This document shows positions 1-9,147 of a stretch of DNA of 25,989 bases, one piece after another. Position numbers and translations under genes: made by a program. Positions within the stretch are counted from its first letter, which is position 1. Each line of letters begins with the position of its first letter. Under the pieces are notes generated by a model. The model saw nothing but the letters and a program-made list of their open reading frames with translations, was not told the origin of the DNA and ran no database searches. The stretch is from Deltaproteobacteria bacterium RBG_13_52_11 (GTDB lineage Bacteria; Desulfobacterota; B13-G15; RBG-16-54-18). The DNA is taken from assembly GCA_001797745.1 (NCBI GenBank), contig MGQF01000063.1:2781-28769 (forward strand), in the 5' to 3' direction.

Positions 1-1
1 A

Positions 2-1741
2 TTAGAGGAGATTATTCAGCGGAAGCTCGATAAAGGGATTAGAAACTTATGGGAATATGCCGTCCTCTTGATGAGGGAGGGTATGGCGCTGCCTGACAAG
101 GAACAGGCGGTGAAGGTGGGGGAGTTTGCGCAAAGGATGGCGCCAGATCTCCCACCTGTCTATTTCTATACAGGGCATACCATATTGGAAACACATAGAT
201 GGAGGCTTAATGCGGCCATCGAGAAAAATGTTGAGGGGGTAAAGGCCTATACCCGCAATATTGCCCTGGCCTCTGGTCAATGCCTCAATATCCTTTATAT
301 TATAGGCCTCGGGTTTTTGTTGGCCATACTGACCTTTTGTCTTATGGTGTGCTTTAAGCGCCTGCCGGTATATTTTCATGTCTTGAAAGAGGAGTTGGAC
401 GGGGGTACGCAAGAGATGATGAAGGGGGTGGGACGGATCCTTCTCCTTGTCCTTCCCTTCCTCTTGCAGCTCAATATCCTGTGGTGCGCCCTCGTGTGGT
501 GCCTCATTCTCTGGAGGTACCTCACGAAAGGGGAGAAGGGGGTGGTGGTGTTTTCTTTTTTGCTCGTCGTCTATCTTCCCCCTGCTGGTGAGGCCCTCTT
601 TCAATTCATGGAAGGGCCCCGGGCCCAGGCGGTCTTTGATATCTATGAGGCATCGTATGGGGAGAGGAAACCCCAGGCGGTGGAGAGATTACGGCTGTGG
701 GTCCAAGATCATCCGGAGGATCGAGATGCCCTGTTCACCGTGGCCTTGGCCTCCAAGCGGGAAGGGGATTATTCCGAGGCGAAGAAATATTACCAGCAAC
801 TTGTAAAACTCAATCCGTCAGACGCTCATGGCATTTCCAACTTTGGAAATCTCTATTTGGCCCTTGGTGATCTTGAGCAGGCGAGTTCGTTATATCAAAA
901 GGCCATCGAGCTGGCCCCCAACAACGGTATCTATTACTTCAATCTGAGCAAGGCCCTTTCGCAGAAGTCGATGCTCGTCTTGCAGGACGCCGATCAAAAC
1001 TTCCAGAAGGCCATGGAATTGAGCCCCCAGCAAATCGGGACCCATTTAGAGATCGACTCCCCCCACCCCAATCGCAGTGTGATAGATATTGTTGTCCCTC
1101 TGGAGCATCTGAGAAAGAGGCTCTTTGCCGAGTTTTGGCGAGAGGCAGGTCCTTCTTATTTCATACTAGATGTCTGGCTGCGCGATCTTTCTCCGCGTTT
1201 TCCCTTTGTCTTGTCCGTCTTTTTCCTTGTTTCCGTGGTTGTTTTGTCATTGGTGGGTAAGGGGCGAGGGCAGTGGTGGAGATGCTCCCTGTGCGGGGTA
1301 GTCAGCAACCAACCCCTCGGCAAAAAGGAGGGTAGGAAGAGTGTATGTGTGAGATGCTTTCGGATCTTGAAGGGTAAGGAAATTGATCGGGTACTGAAGG
1401 AGAGCAAGCTGAGGGAGACAAAGGGATTCCAGACGAGAATGGGGATCTATGACAAACTATTTCCTCTGCTCATACCTGGCGTCGGTCATATCTGGAAGGG
1501 ATATAATGTGCGGGGGTTGCTCTATCTATGGATATTCTTTGCCTTTTTGGCGAAATTCTACTATTGGAAGGGAATAGTCCCTCCGGCCATCCCCTCCTCC
1601 ACCTATGGTATGCTTGGGGGGGGACCTTTGATCATTCTGGCCTTTTGCTTATTTTACCTGGTGGTGCTCAGGGGTGGGTATAAGCAGCAAGGGTTAGAGA
1701 TCTCTAGACCTTCCTTCTCGCTGGAGGGGATCAGGAGGTGA
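2..1741 (+). CDS. TPR and zinc-ribbon multi-pass membrane protein, 5'-truncated by window edge
   Basis: The reading frame is open from base 2 with no stop, so the gene begins outside the window; about 579 residues are visible. In order, it shows an N-terminal soluble part, three hydrophobic segments (about nt 280-350, 430-520 and 540-610), and a soluble TPR stretch (about nt 660-1040) with typical spacing of A, Y, G and P residues. Another membrane segment follows near nt 1200-1260. Next comes a short zinc-ribbon-like module with two CxxC pairs (CSLC near 1282 and CVRC near 1350), then two more hydrophobic segments at the C-terminus. The TPRs suggest protein binding; no enzymatic motif was seen. 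Its stop codon lies inside the SD sequence of the next gene, so the two are probably co-transcribed. Function unknown; the call is by domain content only. Confidence 0.8.
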   Translation, partial: LEEIIQRKLDKGIRNLWEYAVLLMREGMALPDKEQAVKVGEFAQRMAPDLPPVYFYTGHTILETHRWRLNAAIEKNVEGVKAYTRNIALASGQCLNILYIIGLGFLLAILTFCLMVCFKRLPVYFHVLKEELDGGTQEMMKGVGRILLLVLPFLLQLNILWCALVWCLILWRYLTKGEKGVVVFSFLLVVYLPPAGEALFQFMEGPRAQAVFDIYEASYGERKPQAVERLRLWVQDHPEDRDALFTVALASKREGDYSEAKKYYQQLVKLNPSDAHGISNFGNLYLALGDLEQASSLYQKAIELAPNNGIYYFNLSKALSQKSMLVLQDADQNFQKAMELSPQQIGTHLEIDSPHPNRSVIDIVVPLEHLRKRLFAEFWREAGPSYFILDVWLRDLSPRFPFVLSVFFLVSVVVLSLVGKGRGQWWRCSLCGVVSNQPLGKKEGRKSVCVRCFRILKGKEIDRVLKESKLRETKGFQTRMGIYDKLFPLLIPGVGHIWKGYNVRGLLYLWIFFAFLAKFYYWKGIVPPAIPSSTYGMLGGGPLIILAFCLFYLVVLRGGYKQQGLEISRPSFSLEGIRR

Positions 1742-1742
1742 T
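1733..1742 (+). promoter_or_regulatory. Perfect 10-nt Shine-Dalgarno for the DUF4388 gene
   Basis: AGGAGGTGAT is fully complementary to the 3' end of 16S rRNA. It sits seven bases before the ATG at 1750 and contains the stop codon (1739-1741) of the upstream TPR gene. This supports the chosen start and suggests strong, possibly coupled, translation. Confidence 0.8.
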
Positions 1743-1749
1743 ATAAGCG

Positions 1750-2820
1750 ATGGCCTTAGAGGGAGAACTGCGGGATTTTAATATTCTGGAGGTAATCCAA
1801 CTGCTGGGCCAGCAGGGCAAGACAGGGGTCCTGAGGGTCTGGGGGTTGGGGAAGAAGGGTGACGAGGCTGGGATATTCTTTTTCGAGGGAAGGATAACCC
1901 ATGCAACTTCCAACCAGAGGACAAAAGGGGACCTTTTAGGGGAACGGCTGACCAAGATGGGCATCATCTCCCGGGACGACTTGTTTACCGCCCTGCGGAC
2001 CCAAAAAAAGTCAGGCCGTTTTTTGGGGGAGATTGTTGTGGAGGGGGGGATGGCTGAAGAGCAGGATGTCCTCAACGCCCTCTACACCCAGGTCCACGAG
2101 ATTGTCTACGAGGTGTTTCGATTGGAGGAGGGAAAGTTCAAGTTTGATCCTCTCCGGGGGGAAGCATCCCCCAGGGTCTCGGTTCAGTTAAATGCCGATG
2201 AGGTGATGTTGAATATCCTCAAGATGGTGGATGAGTGGCCGGAGATAGAGAAAAAAGTGCCCCCTCCAACAATGGTTCTCCAAAAGGCCGGGACCCTTGA
2301 GGAGCATGGGATAACCCTGTCGGAAGATCACGATGCGGTCTACCGATTGGTGGATGGCAGCAAGAGCGTCCAAGAGATCGTTGACATGAGCCTCGTGGGG
2401 AAATTCGCCACCTTGGAGATTTTAGCGAGTCTTTTAGAGGGGGGAGATATCAAGGAGTTGGGTATCAAGAGGGGTGAGATACCTGCTCAGGTGGCGCCAC
2501 GGGTAGAGGTGCGGAGGGAGAGGGAGAAGCCCTCTTATGTGAGGTATGGGTTGGTGCTGGGCATTTCCCTCATCATTCTCTTTGCCTCTTTTTTTCCATT
2601 CAAGCTCGACTTTTTATGGACGGATCATCGCGGAGAAGGGTATTCCTTCCAAGGATATGCCGAGCGGATGAAACGGGAAAGGGTGGAGTGGGGGAGAAAG
2701 ATCTTTTTTTTGGAACGGGGTAGATACCCGGAGGGCCTCGGAGAACTTGTAGAAGCGGGGATAGTGGTTGAAAATGATTTGAAGGGAGTAGATGTCCGAA
2801 GAGAAAGTAATCATCCTTGA
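1750..2820 (+). CDS. DUF4388 (PATAN-type) membrane-anchored protein
   Basis: 356 residues. Residues 1-60 look like the PATAN/DUF4388 fold (starts ALEGELRDF, then a TGVLRV strand and an FFEGRITHA turn), a family linked to signal-transduction and regulatory proteins. Residues 62-85 and 91-114 form two 24-residue repeats separated by five residues. Each has LG at positions 2-3, G at position 10, an L near position 17-18, AL at positions 20-21 and Q at position 24. This resembles the tandem MshEN pattern, except that the leading Arg is L62 in the first and F91 in the second. A single membrane segment lies at about 266-284. The tail (about 310-345) has a GRYPEGLGELVEAG stretch reminiscent of pseudopilin C-terminal regions. 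The 3' end overlaps guaA by 29 nt in another frame. The exact role is unknown; a sensory or adaptor function is inferred. Confidence 0.75.
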   Translation: MALEGELRDFNILEVIQLLGQQGKTGVLRVWGLGKKGDEAGIFFFEGRITHATSNQRTKGDLLGERLTKMGIISRDDLFTALRTQKKSGRFLGEIVVEGGMAEEQDVLNALYTQVHEIVYEVFRLEEGKFKFDPLRGEASPRVSVQLNADEVMLNILKMVDEWPEIEKKVPPPTMVLQKAGTLEEHGITLSEDHDAVYRLVDGSKSVQEIVDMSLVGKFATLEILASLLEGGDIKELGIKRGEIPAQVAPRVEVRREREKPSYVRYGLVLGISLIILFASFFPFKLDFLWTDHRGEGYSFQGYAERMKRERVEWGRKIFFLERGRYPEGLGELVEAGIVVENDLKGVDVRRESNHP

Positions 2821-4336
2821 TTTTGGTTCCCAATACACCCAACTCATCGCCCGACGTGTCAGGGAGCAGAAGGTTTACTGTGAGATTCACCCCTACACCC
2901 TCTCTCCTGCGGCGATCGAGGGTAACTCAACAAAAGGAATCATCCTCTCGGGGGGGCCTGCCAGCGTCTACGATAAAGGTGCCCCGCACATTGATGCGGA
3001 GCTCTTCCAGCTCCGAATTCCCGTATTGGGGATTTGCTACGGCATGCAGCTGATGACCTCTCTGCTGGGGGGTAAGGTGGTTCCTTCCAAAGAGCGGGAG
3101 TATGGGAGGGCGGAGCTGAGGATAGATGAGCCCTCTCAGATCTTCGACGGGCTTAAGAAGGGTCAGACCTACTGGGTATGGATGAGCCATGGCGATCGGG
3201 TGGAAACACTCCCCCCTGGATTTATGACCTTTGCTAGTTCCTCCAATTCCCCCATCGCTGCCATGGGAGACCCGGATCGGGGCCTCATAGGTCTCCAGTT
3301 TCATCCCGAGGTCGCCCATACCGAGATCGGCGGCAAGATCCTCAGTAATTTCCTCTTTCGTATTTGTCAGTGCCGTGGCAGTTGGGACATGAGGTCATTT
3401 GTGGAGGCCTCTGTGAAGAGGATCAAGGAGGAGGTGGGGCGGGAACGGGTTATCTGTGCTCTGAGCGGTGGGGTCGATTCGTCAGTGGTGGCTGCCCTGG
3501 TGCACAAGGCCATCGGCGATAGACTCACCTGTATCTTTGTCGACAATGGCCTCTTGCGTAAGGCAGAGGCCAAGGAGGTATCATCAATCCTCAGGGATTC
3601 CTTCCATTGGGATCTTCACGTCGTCGATGCCAGCAGGGAGTTTCTCAGCCGCCTCAAGGGGATAGAGGATCCCGAGCAAAAGCGCAAGGTGATCGGCGAG
3701 CTTTTCATTACGATCTTCGAACAGGAGGCCAGGAAACTTGGCACGGTGGGATATCTGGCGCAGGGGACCCTGTACCCCGATGTCATCGAGAGCGTATCTT
3801 TCAAGGGGCCCTCGGCCACTATTAAGAGCCATCACAATGTGGGGGGGCTCCCGGAGAGGATGCGCTTGAAACTCATTGAACCCCTGAGAGAGCTCTTTAA
3901 AGACGAGGTGAGGAGGATCGGAGAGGAATTGGGCCTGCCGGATCGGATCATTTACCGACAGCCCTTCCCCGGTCCGGGTTTGGCGGTGCGGGTGATTGGA
4001 GAGGTAACCGAGGAGAGATTGAAGGTTGTGCGCGAGGCGGATGCCATTATTCAAGACGAGATCGTGAAGGCCGGTCTCTATCGTGATATCTGGCAGTCCT
4101 TTGCGGTGTTGCTCCCCATCAAGACGGTGGGGGTGATGGGGGATGAGAGGACCTATGAGCACGTGATCGCCTTGCGCGCCATCTCCAGCCTTGACGGCAT
4201 GACGGCGGATTGGGTAAGGCTCCCGTACGAGCTCTTAGGCGCGATAGCAAATCGAATCATCAACGAAGTGCAGGGGGTAAATCGGGTAGTCTATGACATC
4301 AGCTCCAAGCCGCCCAGCACCATTGAGTGGGAATGA
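2792..4336 (+). CDS. guaA: GMP synthase (glutamine-hydrolysing)
   Basis: 514 residues, a normal length for GuaA. It aminates XMP to GMP using glutamine and ATP, the last step of guanine nucleotide synthesis in the cytoplasm. The N-terminal class I glutamine amidotransferase domain has the triad C82 (in GICYGMQ), H171 and E173 (in QFHPEV). The ATP-pyrophosphatase domain has the P-loop SGGVDS at 225-230, and the C-terminal dimerisation domain ends with the typical KPPSTIEWE. The ATG lies inside the end of the DUF4388 gene, with an AGGGAG SD about four bases upstream, so translation may be coupled to that gene. Confidence 0.98.
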   Translation: MSEEKVIILDFGSQYTQLIARRVREQKVYCEIHPYTLSPAAIEGNSTKGIILSGGPASVYDKGAPHIDAELFQLRIPVLGICYGMQLMTSLLGGKVVPSKEREYGRAELRIDEPSQIFDGLKKGQTYWVWMSHGDRVETLPPGFMTFASSSNSPIAAMGDPDRGLIGLQFHPEVAHTEIGGKILSNFLFRICQCRGSWDMRSFVEASVKRIKEEVGRERVICALSGGVDSSVVAALVHKAIGDRLTCIFVDNGLLRKAEAKEVSSILRDSFHWDLHVVDASREFLSRLKGIEDPEQKRKVIGELFITIFEQEARKLGTVGYLAQGTLYPDVIESVSFKGPSATIKSHHNVGGLPERMRLKLIEPLRELFKDEVRRIGEELGLPDRIIYRQPFPGPGLAVRVIGEVTEERLKVVREADAIIQDEIVKAGLYRDIWQSFAVLLPIKTVGVMGDERTYEHVIALRAISSLDGMTADWVRLPYELLGAIANRIINEVQGVNRVVYDISSKPPSTIEWE

Positions 4337-4453
4337 GGATCTTGGCGAAAGAGACCCCTTTTCTTGAGAAGCGCAATGCTGAGGGTCCCCACTAATCCAG
4401 TCGACAGACGGTGCGGTAATCCTTGTCAATCTTGTAGTAGTTAGGAATGGAAC
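4337..4453. other. Intergenic spacer guaA-dnaE
   Basis: 117 bases with no convincing terminator, promoter or RNA gene. A 20-codon reading frame starting within the guaA stop (ATGA) is too short and featureless to call. The only clear signal is an AGGAATGG SD just before the GTG start of dnaE. Confidence 0.5.
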
Positions 4454-7400
4454 GTGAAAGAGTTTGTCCATCTTCATCTCCATAGTCAATATAGCCTCTT
4501 GGATGGTGCCATTCGTTTTGAGGAGCTCTTTCCCCTCGCTCGCACGTTTGGGATGAAATCCCTGGCCTTGACCGACCACGGGAATATGTTTGGGGCGATC
4601 GAATTCTATCAAGGGGCCATCAACCATGGGATAAAGCCGCTTATCGGGTGTGAGATCTATGTAGCCCCGGAGTCACGTTTGAAGAAGGAGCCAGGAAAGT
4701 TCAAAGATGCCTCCTACCATCTGGTCATCTTGGTCAAAAACCAGGAGGGTTACGGCAACCTCATCCGTTTGATAAGCCTCGCCCATCTGGAGGGATTTTA
4801 TTATAAACCGCGTGTGGATAAGGAGCTCCTGGAAAAATATAATACGGGGTTGATCGTCCTCAGCAGTTGTCTAAAGGGGGAGATTCCCGCGCTCTTACTT
4901 AATGAGAAAAAAGATGAGGCCAAGGCCGTCGCCGGGTGGTATAAAGAGATCTTTGATCAGGGGCGGTTCTATTTGGAGGTTCAGGACAACGGTCTTGAGG
5001 AACAGAAGACCGTAAACCAAGGGCTGGTGGAGTTGAGCCGGGAGTTGGGGCTACCTTTGGTAGCCACCAATGATTGTCACTACCTGAGGCGTGAGGATGC
5101 CGCAGCACAGGATGTCCTGCTCTGCATTCAGACAGGTAAGACCCTCAAGGATCCCAAGCGAATGAAGTTTTCCACCGATCAATTCTACCTGCGCCCTGCA
5201 GAGGAGATGGAGCGATTGTTCGGCCAGTATCCGGAGGCCTTACAGAACACCCTGAAGATAGCCGAACAGTGCAACCTGGAATTGCGGTTCGAAGAGTATC
5301 ATCTCCCCCGGTTTAAGCCCCCTATCGGGGAGTCGTTGGACCACTACCTCGAGAAATCGGCCCAAGAGGGGTTGGAGCAGCGTTTCGCGCATACCTCAAA
5401 TGTGGCAGGGGAGCGGGGGGAGCGGTACGTGAAGCGATTGGACGAGGAACTCTCCATGATCAAGTCTATGGGGTTTTCCGGCTACTTCCTCATTGTGGCT
5501 GACTTCGTCAACTATGCCAAGACGAGGGGAATCCCCGTGGGGCCTGGCAGAGGGTCTGCGGCGGGTAGCTTAGTGGCCTATTCCCTCGGGATAACGGATA
5601 TCGACCCTTTAGCATACGATCTCATCTTCGAACGGTTTCTCAATCCTGAGCGTATCAGCCTTCCCGACATCGATGTAGACTTCTGCATCGAAGGCAGAGA
5701 TGAAGTGATCAGGTACGTGACGGAGAAGTACGGCACGGAAAACGTGGCCCAGATCATCACTTTTGGGAAGATGCAAGCCAAGGCGGTAGTGAGGGATGTG
5801 GGGAGGGTGTTGGATCTTCCCTATAAAGAGGTGGATGTCATCGCCAAGCTCATCCCGAACACCCTCAACATCACCTTGGACCAAGCCCTGGAGCAGGAGC
5901 CGAGGCTCAAGGAGTTGGCTGCCCGTGATGAAACGGTTTCTAATCTTCTCTCTCTGGCCCGCTCCTTGGAAGGGATGGTCCGCCATGCATCCACCCACGC
6001 CGCGGGTGTGGTCATCTCCCATCGTCCCCTGATGGAATACATCCCCCTCTACAGGGGCGGCAATGGCGAGGTGGTCACCCAATATGCCATGAAGGATGTG
6101 GAACGGGTCGGTCTGGTGAAGTTCGATTTTTTGGGCCTCAAGACACTGACGGTTTTGAGAAAAGCGGTAGAACTGATCGAGCGAACCAAAGGGGATCAGA
6201 TAGAGCTAACCCGTATTCCCCTGGACGACAAGGAGACCTATAAACTACTCGGCTCCGGTGATACCACGGGGATATTCCAGTTGGAGAGCTCCGGAATGAG
6301 AGATCTGCTGATGAAGTTACGCCCGGAGACCTTTGCGGATCTCATCGCCTTGGTGGCTCTTTACCGGCCAGGACCCCTCGGCAGCGGTATGGTGGATGAC
6401 TTTATCAAGAGAAGACATAAAAAGTCTGCGGTACGATATGATGTGCCCAAGGTGAAGGAGATCCTTGAAGATACCTACGGGGTTATCGTCTATCAAGAAC
6501 AGGTGATGCGGATCGCCAGCACCTTGGGCAATTTTACGCTCGGGGATGCCGATATCCTGCGACGTGCTATGAGTAAAAAGGACCCGGCGGAGATGGAGCG
6601 GTTGAAGGAAAAGTTTATCGAGGGAGCCCGCCGCAACGGGATCGAGAAGGTGAAGTCCGAGCGCCTTTTTGAGATGATGACCAAGTTCGCCGAGTATGGC
6701 TTCAATAAGTCTCACAGCACTGCTTATGCCCTCATCGCTTATCAGACGGCCTATCTCAAGGTCCATTATCCCCTCGAGTTCATGGCCGCGCTGCTTACCT
6801 GTGACATGGACAACACGGATAAGGTGATGCGGTTTGTGGCCGAGTGCCGGGAGAAGGCAATAGAGGTTCTCCCCCCCGACATCAATGAGAGCGATTGGGG
6901 TTTTACGGTTTCCGAAGGGAGGATCAGATATGGTCTCGGGGCGGTCAAAAACGTGGGGTTGGGTGCTGTTGAGGAGGTCATGCGCCTTCGAGAGGGAGGA
7001 GAGCAGATCTCGTCCCTCGTTGGTTTTTGTGAATCGGTGGACCTGCGCAAGGTGAACCGTAGAGTGATCGAGAGTTTCATCAAGGCAGGGGCCTTTGATT
7101 CCGTTGGCGCTCGCCGGTCCCAGCTCATGCTCGTTTTGGATGAGGCCTTGGAGCAGGGGCAGGCACGGCAAAGAGAGCGCCGAGGGGGACAATCGGCCCT
7201 CTTCGACGGGCTTCAATCCCCTCATGGTCTAACCCCGTTGCCCGACATAGAGGAGTGGTCGGAACATCAACTCTTGAGCTTTGAGAAAGAGGTGCTTGGT
7301 TTTTTTCTGACGAGCCACCCCCTCATCAGATATCAAGAGGATATCCGTGAACTCACCACCGCAGATACGGAGACCCTGGCTGAGATGGTGAACGGGACTC

Positions 7401-7894
7401 AGGTCAGCATCGGGGGATTGGTGGCGGAGGTGAAGGAGATCAGTACCAAGAAGGGGGACCAGATGGCCTTCCTCTCCCTTGAGGATATGAAGGGGAGGGT
7501 GGAGGTGATCATTTTCCCTGATCTCTTTCGCACTGTCCGTCCTTACCTGAAGGTGGATGTGCCTGTCTTGATTCGAGGGGTCTTGGATAAGGGAGAAGAG
7601 AGGCATAAGGTGAAGGCGTCTTCCTTGGTGCCCCTGGATGAGGCCAAAAAAGAGAAGGTATCGAAGGTCCATTTTCGGCTGCGCACCCCGGGGCTTTCCA
7701 AAGACCAGTTGTTGAGACTTAAGGAGATCTTGGAGGAGAACAAGGGGGGGTGTGAGGCATTACTGCACCTCATTGTTCCCCACCAATCAGAGGTGATCAT
7801 GGCCCTTTCCCCTGCGCTGGCGGTGGAGCCCTCTGAGCAGATGCGGAGGTCGGTAGAGGGTTTGTTCGGAGAGAAGACAGTAGAGATGGAGTGA
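4454..7894 (+). CDS. dnaE: DNA polymerase III subunit alpha
   Basis: 1146 residues, in line with DnaE1-type replicative polymerases. It is the catalytic subunit of the chromosomal replicase. The N-terminal PHP domain begins with FVHLHLHSQYSLLDGA and has a TDHGNMFG motif. The palm carries the catalytic aspartates D405 and D407 in PDIDVDF, and the third, D558, in VKFDFLGLKTLT. The finger region has the SKSHSTAYA-like FNKSHSTAYA motif. A helix-hairpin-helix stretch and an OB-fold (about 970-1060, with GGLVAEVKEISTKKG) follow. The start is GTG with an upstream AGGAATGG SD. No frameshift is visible. accA follows 52 bases downstream on the same strand, an order also seen in Deltaproteobacteria. Confidence 0.98.
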   Translation: MKEFVHLHLHSQYSLLDGAIRFEELFPLARTFGMKSLALTDHGNMFGAIEFYQGAINHGIKPLIGCEIYVAPESRLKKEPGKFKDASYHLVILVKNQEGYGNLIRLISLAHLEGFYYKPRVDKELLEKYNTGLIVLSSCLKGEIPALLLNEKKDEAKAVAGWYKEIFDQGRFYLEVQDNGLEEQKTVNQGLVELSRELGLPLVATNDCHYLRREDAAAQDVLLCIQTGKTLKDPKRMKFSTDQFYLRPAEEMERLFGQYPEALQNTLKIAEQCNLELRFEEYHLPRFKPPIGESLDHYLEKSAQEGLEQRFAHTSNVAGERGERYVKRLDEELSMIKSMGFSGYFLIVADFVNYAKTRGIPVGPGRGSAAGSLVAYSLGITDIDPLAYDLIFERFLNPERISLPDIDVDFCIEGRDEVIRYVTEKYGTENVAQIITFGKMQAKAVVRDVGRVLDLPYKEVDVIAKLIPNTLNITLDQALEQEPRLKELAARDETVSNLLSLARSLEGMVRHASTHAAGVVISHRPLMEYIPLYRGGNGEVVTQYAMKDVERVGLVKFDFLGLKTLTVLRKAVELIERTKGDQIELTRIPLDDKETYKLLGSGDTTGIFQLESSGMRDLLMKLRPETFADLIALVALYRPGPLGSGMVDDFIKRRHKKSAVRYDVPKVKEILEDTYGVIVYQEQVMRIASTLGNFTLGDADILRRAMSKKDPAEMERLKEKFIEGARRNGIEKVKSERLFEMMTKFAEYGFNKSHSTAYALIAYQTAYLKVHYPLEFMAALLTCDMDNTDKVMRFVAECREKAIEVLPPDINESDWGFTVSEGRIRYGLGAVKNVGLGAVEEVMRLREGGEQISSLVGFCESVDLRKVNRRVIESFIKAGAFDSVGARRSQLMLVLDEALEQGQARQRERRGGQSALFDGLQSPHGLTPLPDIEEWSEHQLLSFEKEVLGFFLTSHPLIRYQEDIRELTTADTETLAEMVNGTQVSIGGLVAEVKEISTKKGDQMAFLSLEDMKGRVEVIIFPDLFRTVRPYLKVDVPVLIRGVLDKGEERHKVKASSLVPLDEAKKEKVSKVHFRLRTPGLSKDQLLRLKEILEENKGGCEALLHLIVPHQSEVIMALSPALAVEPSEQMRRSVEGLFGEKTVEME

Positions 7895-7946
7895 GAGCAA
7901 TGCGAGCTCGGGGAGGATCTGAACGTCGTCAAGGGGGATATGAAAA

Positions 7947-8906
7947 ATGGTGAGACACTATCTCGATTTTGAGAGACCGCTGATGGAGTTGGAGCGGGAA
8001 TATGAGGAGCTTCGGCGTTTTGCCCCTCGAGATGACCCCAAGGTCCGCGCCAGGATAGAGAGGCTTGAGAATCGAATAGCCAAGGTCAGGGAGGAAATCT
8101 ATGCTCAGCTTAACCCATGGCAGAGGACGCACTTGTCCCGGCATATCGATCGCCCCCATACCTTAGACTACATCCGAATGATCTTCGAGGACTTCGTAGA
8201 ACTCCATGGCGATAGGGGTTTTATGGATGATCCGGCCATGGTAGGAGGACTTGCCCGTCTCGATGGAGAGGCGGTGTTGGTGCTCGGGAATCAGAAGGGG
8301 AGAGATGTGAAGGAAATGGGCTTTCGGAACTTTGGAATGTCCCATCCAGAGGGCTACCGTAAGGCCCTCAGGATTATGGAGTTGGGGGTAAGGTTTAACA
8401 AGCCCATCATCACTATGATCGACACGCCAGGGGCCTATCCTGGGGTGGGTGCTGAAGAGCGGGGACAGGCTGAGGCTATCGCCCACAACCTCAGGGAAAT
8501 GGCCACCTTTCCAGTACCCATCGTGGTGGTGGTAATAGGCGAAGGGGGAAGCGGTGGGGCCCTAGCCATCGGTGTGGGTGATAGGATTCTGATGTTGGAG
8601 AATTCCATCTATTCGGTTATATCCCCCGAAGGGTGTGCTGCCATCCTGTGGCGGGATGGTACAAAAGGCCCTCTGGCAGCCGAGGCATTGAAAATAACGG
8701 CGACGGACCTTCTGAAATTGGAGATCATCAATGAGATCATCCCCGAACCAATGGGTGGTGCCCATCGCGATTATCAGGAGGCTGCAGCCAATGTGAAAGA
8801 GGCGGTAGTACGTCATCTCAGAGAGCTGAAGGCGATCCCGGAGGAACGGCTTTTGTCCGAGCGGTATCAACGGTTCCGCCGAATGGGGGCCTTTCTGGAG
8901 AAGTGA
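7947..8906 (+). CDS. accA: Acetyl-CoA carboxylase carboxyltransferase subunit alpha
   Basis: 319 residues, the usual length. With AccD it forms the carboxyltransferase that passes CO2 from biotin-carboxyl carrier protein to acetyl-CoA, giving malonyl-CoA for fatty acid synthesis. The N-terminal helical part (about 1-70) is followed by the crotonase-like core with the GNQKGRD, DTPGAYPG and GEGGSGGALAI motifs and then the SPEGCAAILWRD segment, all typical of AccA. The ATG is preceded by AAGGGGGAT. The stop codon overlaps a possible GTG start of a small downstream frame. No accD is in this window. Confidence 0.97.
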   Translation: MVRHYLDFERPLMELEREYEELRRFAPRDDPKVRARIERLENRIAKVREEIYAQLNPWQRTHLSRHIDRPHTLDYIRMIFEDFVELHGDRGFMDDPAMVGGLARLDGEAVLVLGNQKGRDVKEMGFRNFGMSHPEGYRKALRIMELGVRFNKPIITMIDTPGAYPGVGAEERGQAEAIAHNLREMATFPVPIVVVVIGEGGSGGALAIGVGDRILMLENSIYSVISPEGCAAILWRDGTKGPLAAEALKITATDLLKLEIINEIIPEPMGGAHRDYQEAAANVKEAVVRHLRELKAIPEERLLSERYQRFRRMGAFLEK

Positions 8907-9118
8907 GGGGGCGCCTGGCAATACAAGGTGATATTCCTATACCATTGCATATCATGTCACCTGCAGCCGCAATCATCGCGGCCTTTCCAGAAGAACCATT
9001 GATGGCATTCATCCTTTTGATCAGCCAGCGATTGGGAGAGACCAAGGGGGTACCTCTCGGTGACTGCAGGAGGGTTTTGAAGGGGATGGGGGAAGACGGT
9101 GATTGGGCAACAAGGTAG
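8903..9118 (+). CDS. Small hypothetical protein between accA and mutL
   Basis: A 71-codon frame filling most of the 241 bases between accA and mutL. Its possible GTG start overlaps the accA stop (GTGA), with a GGAG SD only two bases away; an internal ATG at 8954 has no SD. Codon choice (AGG, GGG, TTG, ATC) resembles the neighbouring genes. The middle is hydrophobic (AAAIIAAF, then MAFILLIS), perhaps a short membrane or amphipathic segment, and the tail is charged. I do not recognise a family. It could instead be non-coding spacer or a degraded gene. Confidence 0.4.
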   Translation: MRGRLAIQGDIPIPLHIMSPAAAIIAAFPEEPLMAFILLISQRLGETKGVPLGDCRRVLKGMGEDGDWATR

Positions 9119-9147
9119 GGGCGATCAAGAGATTCCCGAGGTGAAGG

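Noticed and set aside
4337..4453. Possible tRNA or small RNA between guaA and dnaE
   Set aside because: No cloverleaf, T-arm GTTCRA or strong hairpin can be formed from the bases.
6317..7225. Long antisense open frame (about 300 codons) inside dnaE, and similar ones inside mutL, guaA and the acyl-CoA dehydrogenase gene
   Set aside because: These are complementary-strand shadows of well-identified genes, with no domain content and no SD of their own.
7895..7946. 17-codon frame (MRARGGSERRQGGYEKW) between dnaE and accA
   Set aside because: It is too short, has no family resemblance, and most of it is the accA SD region.
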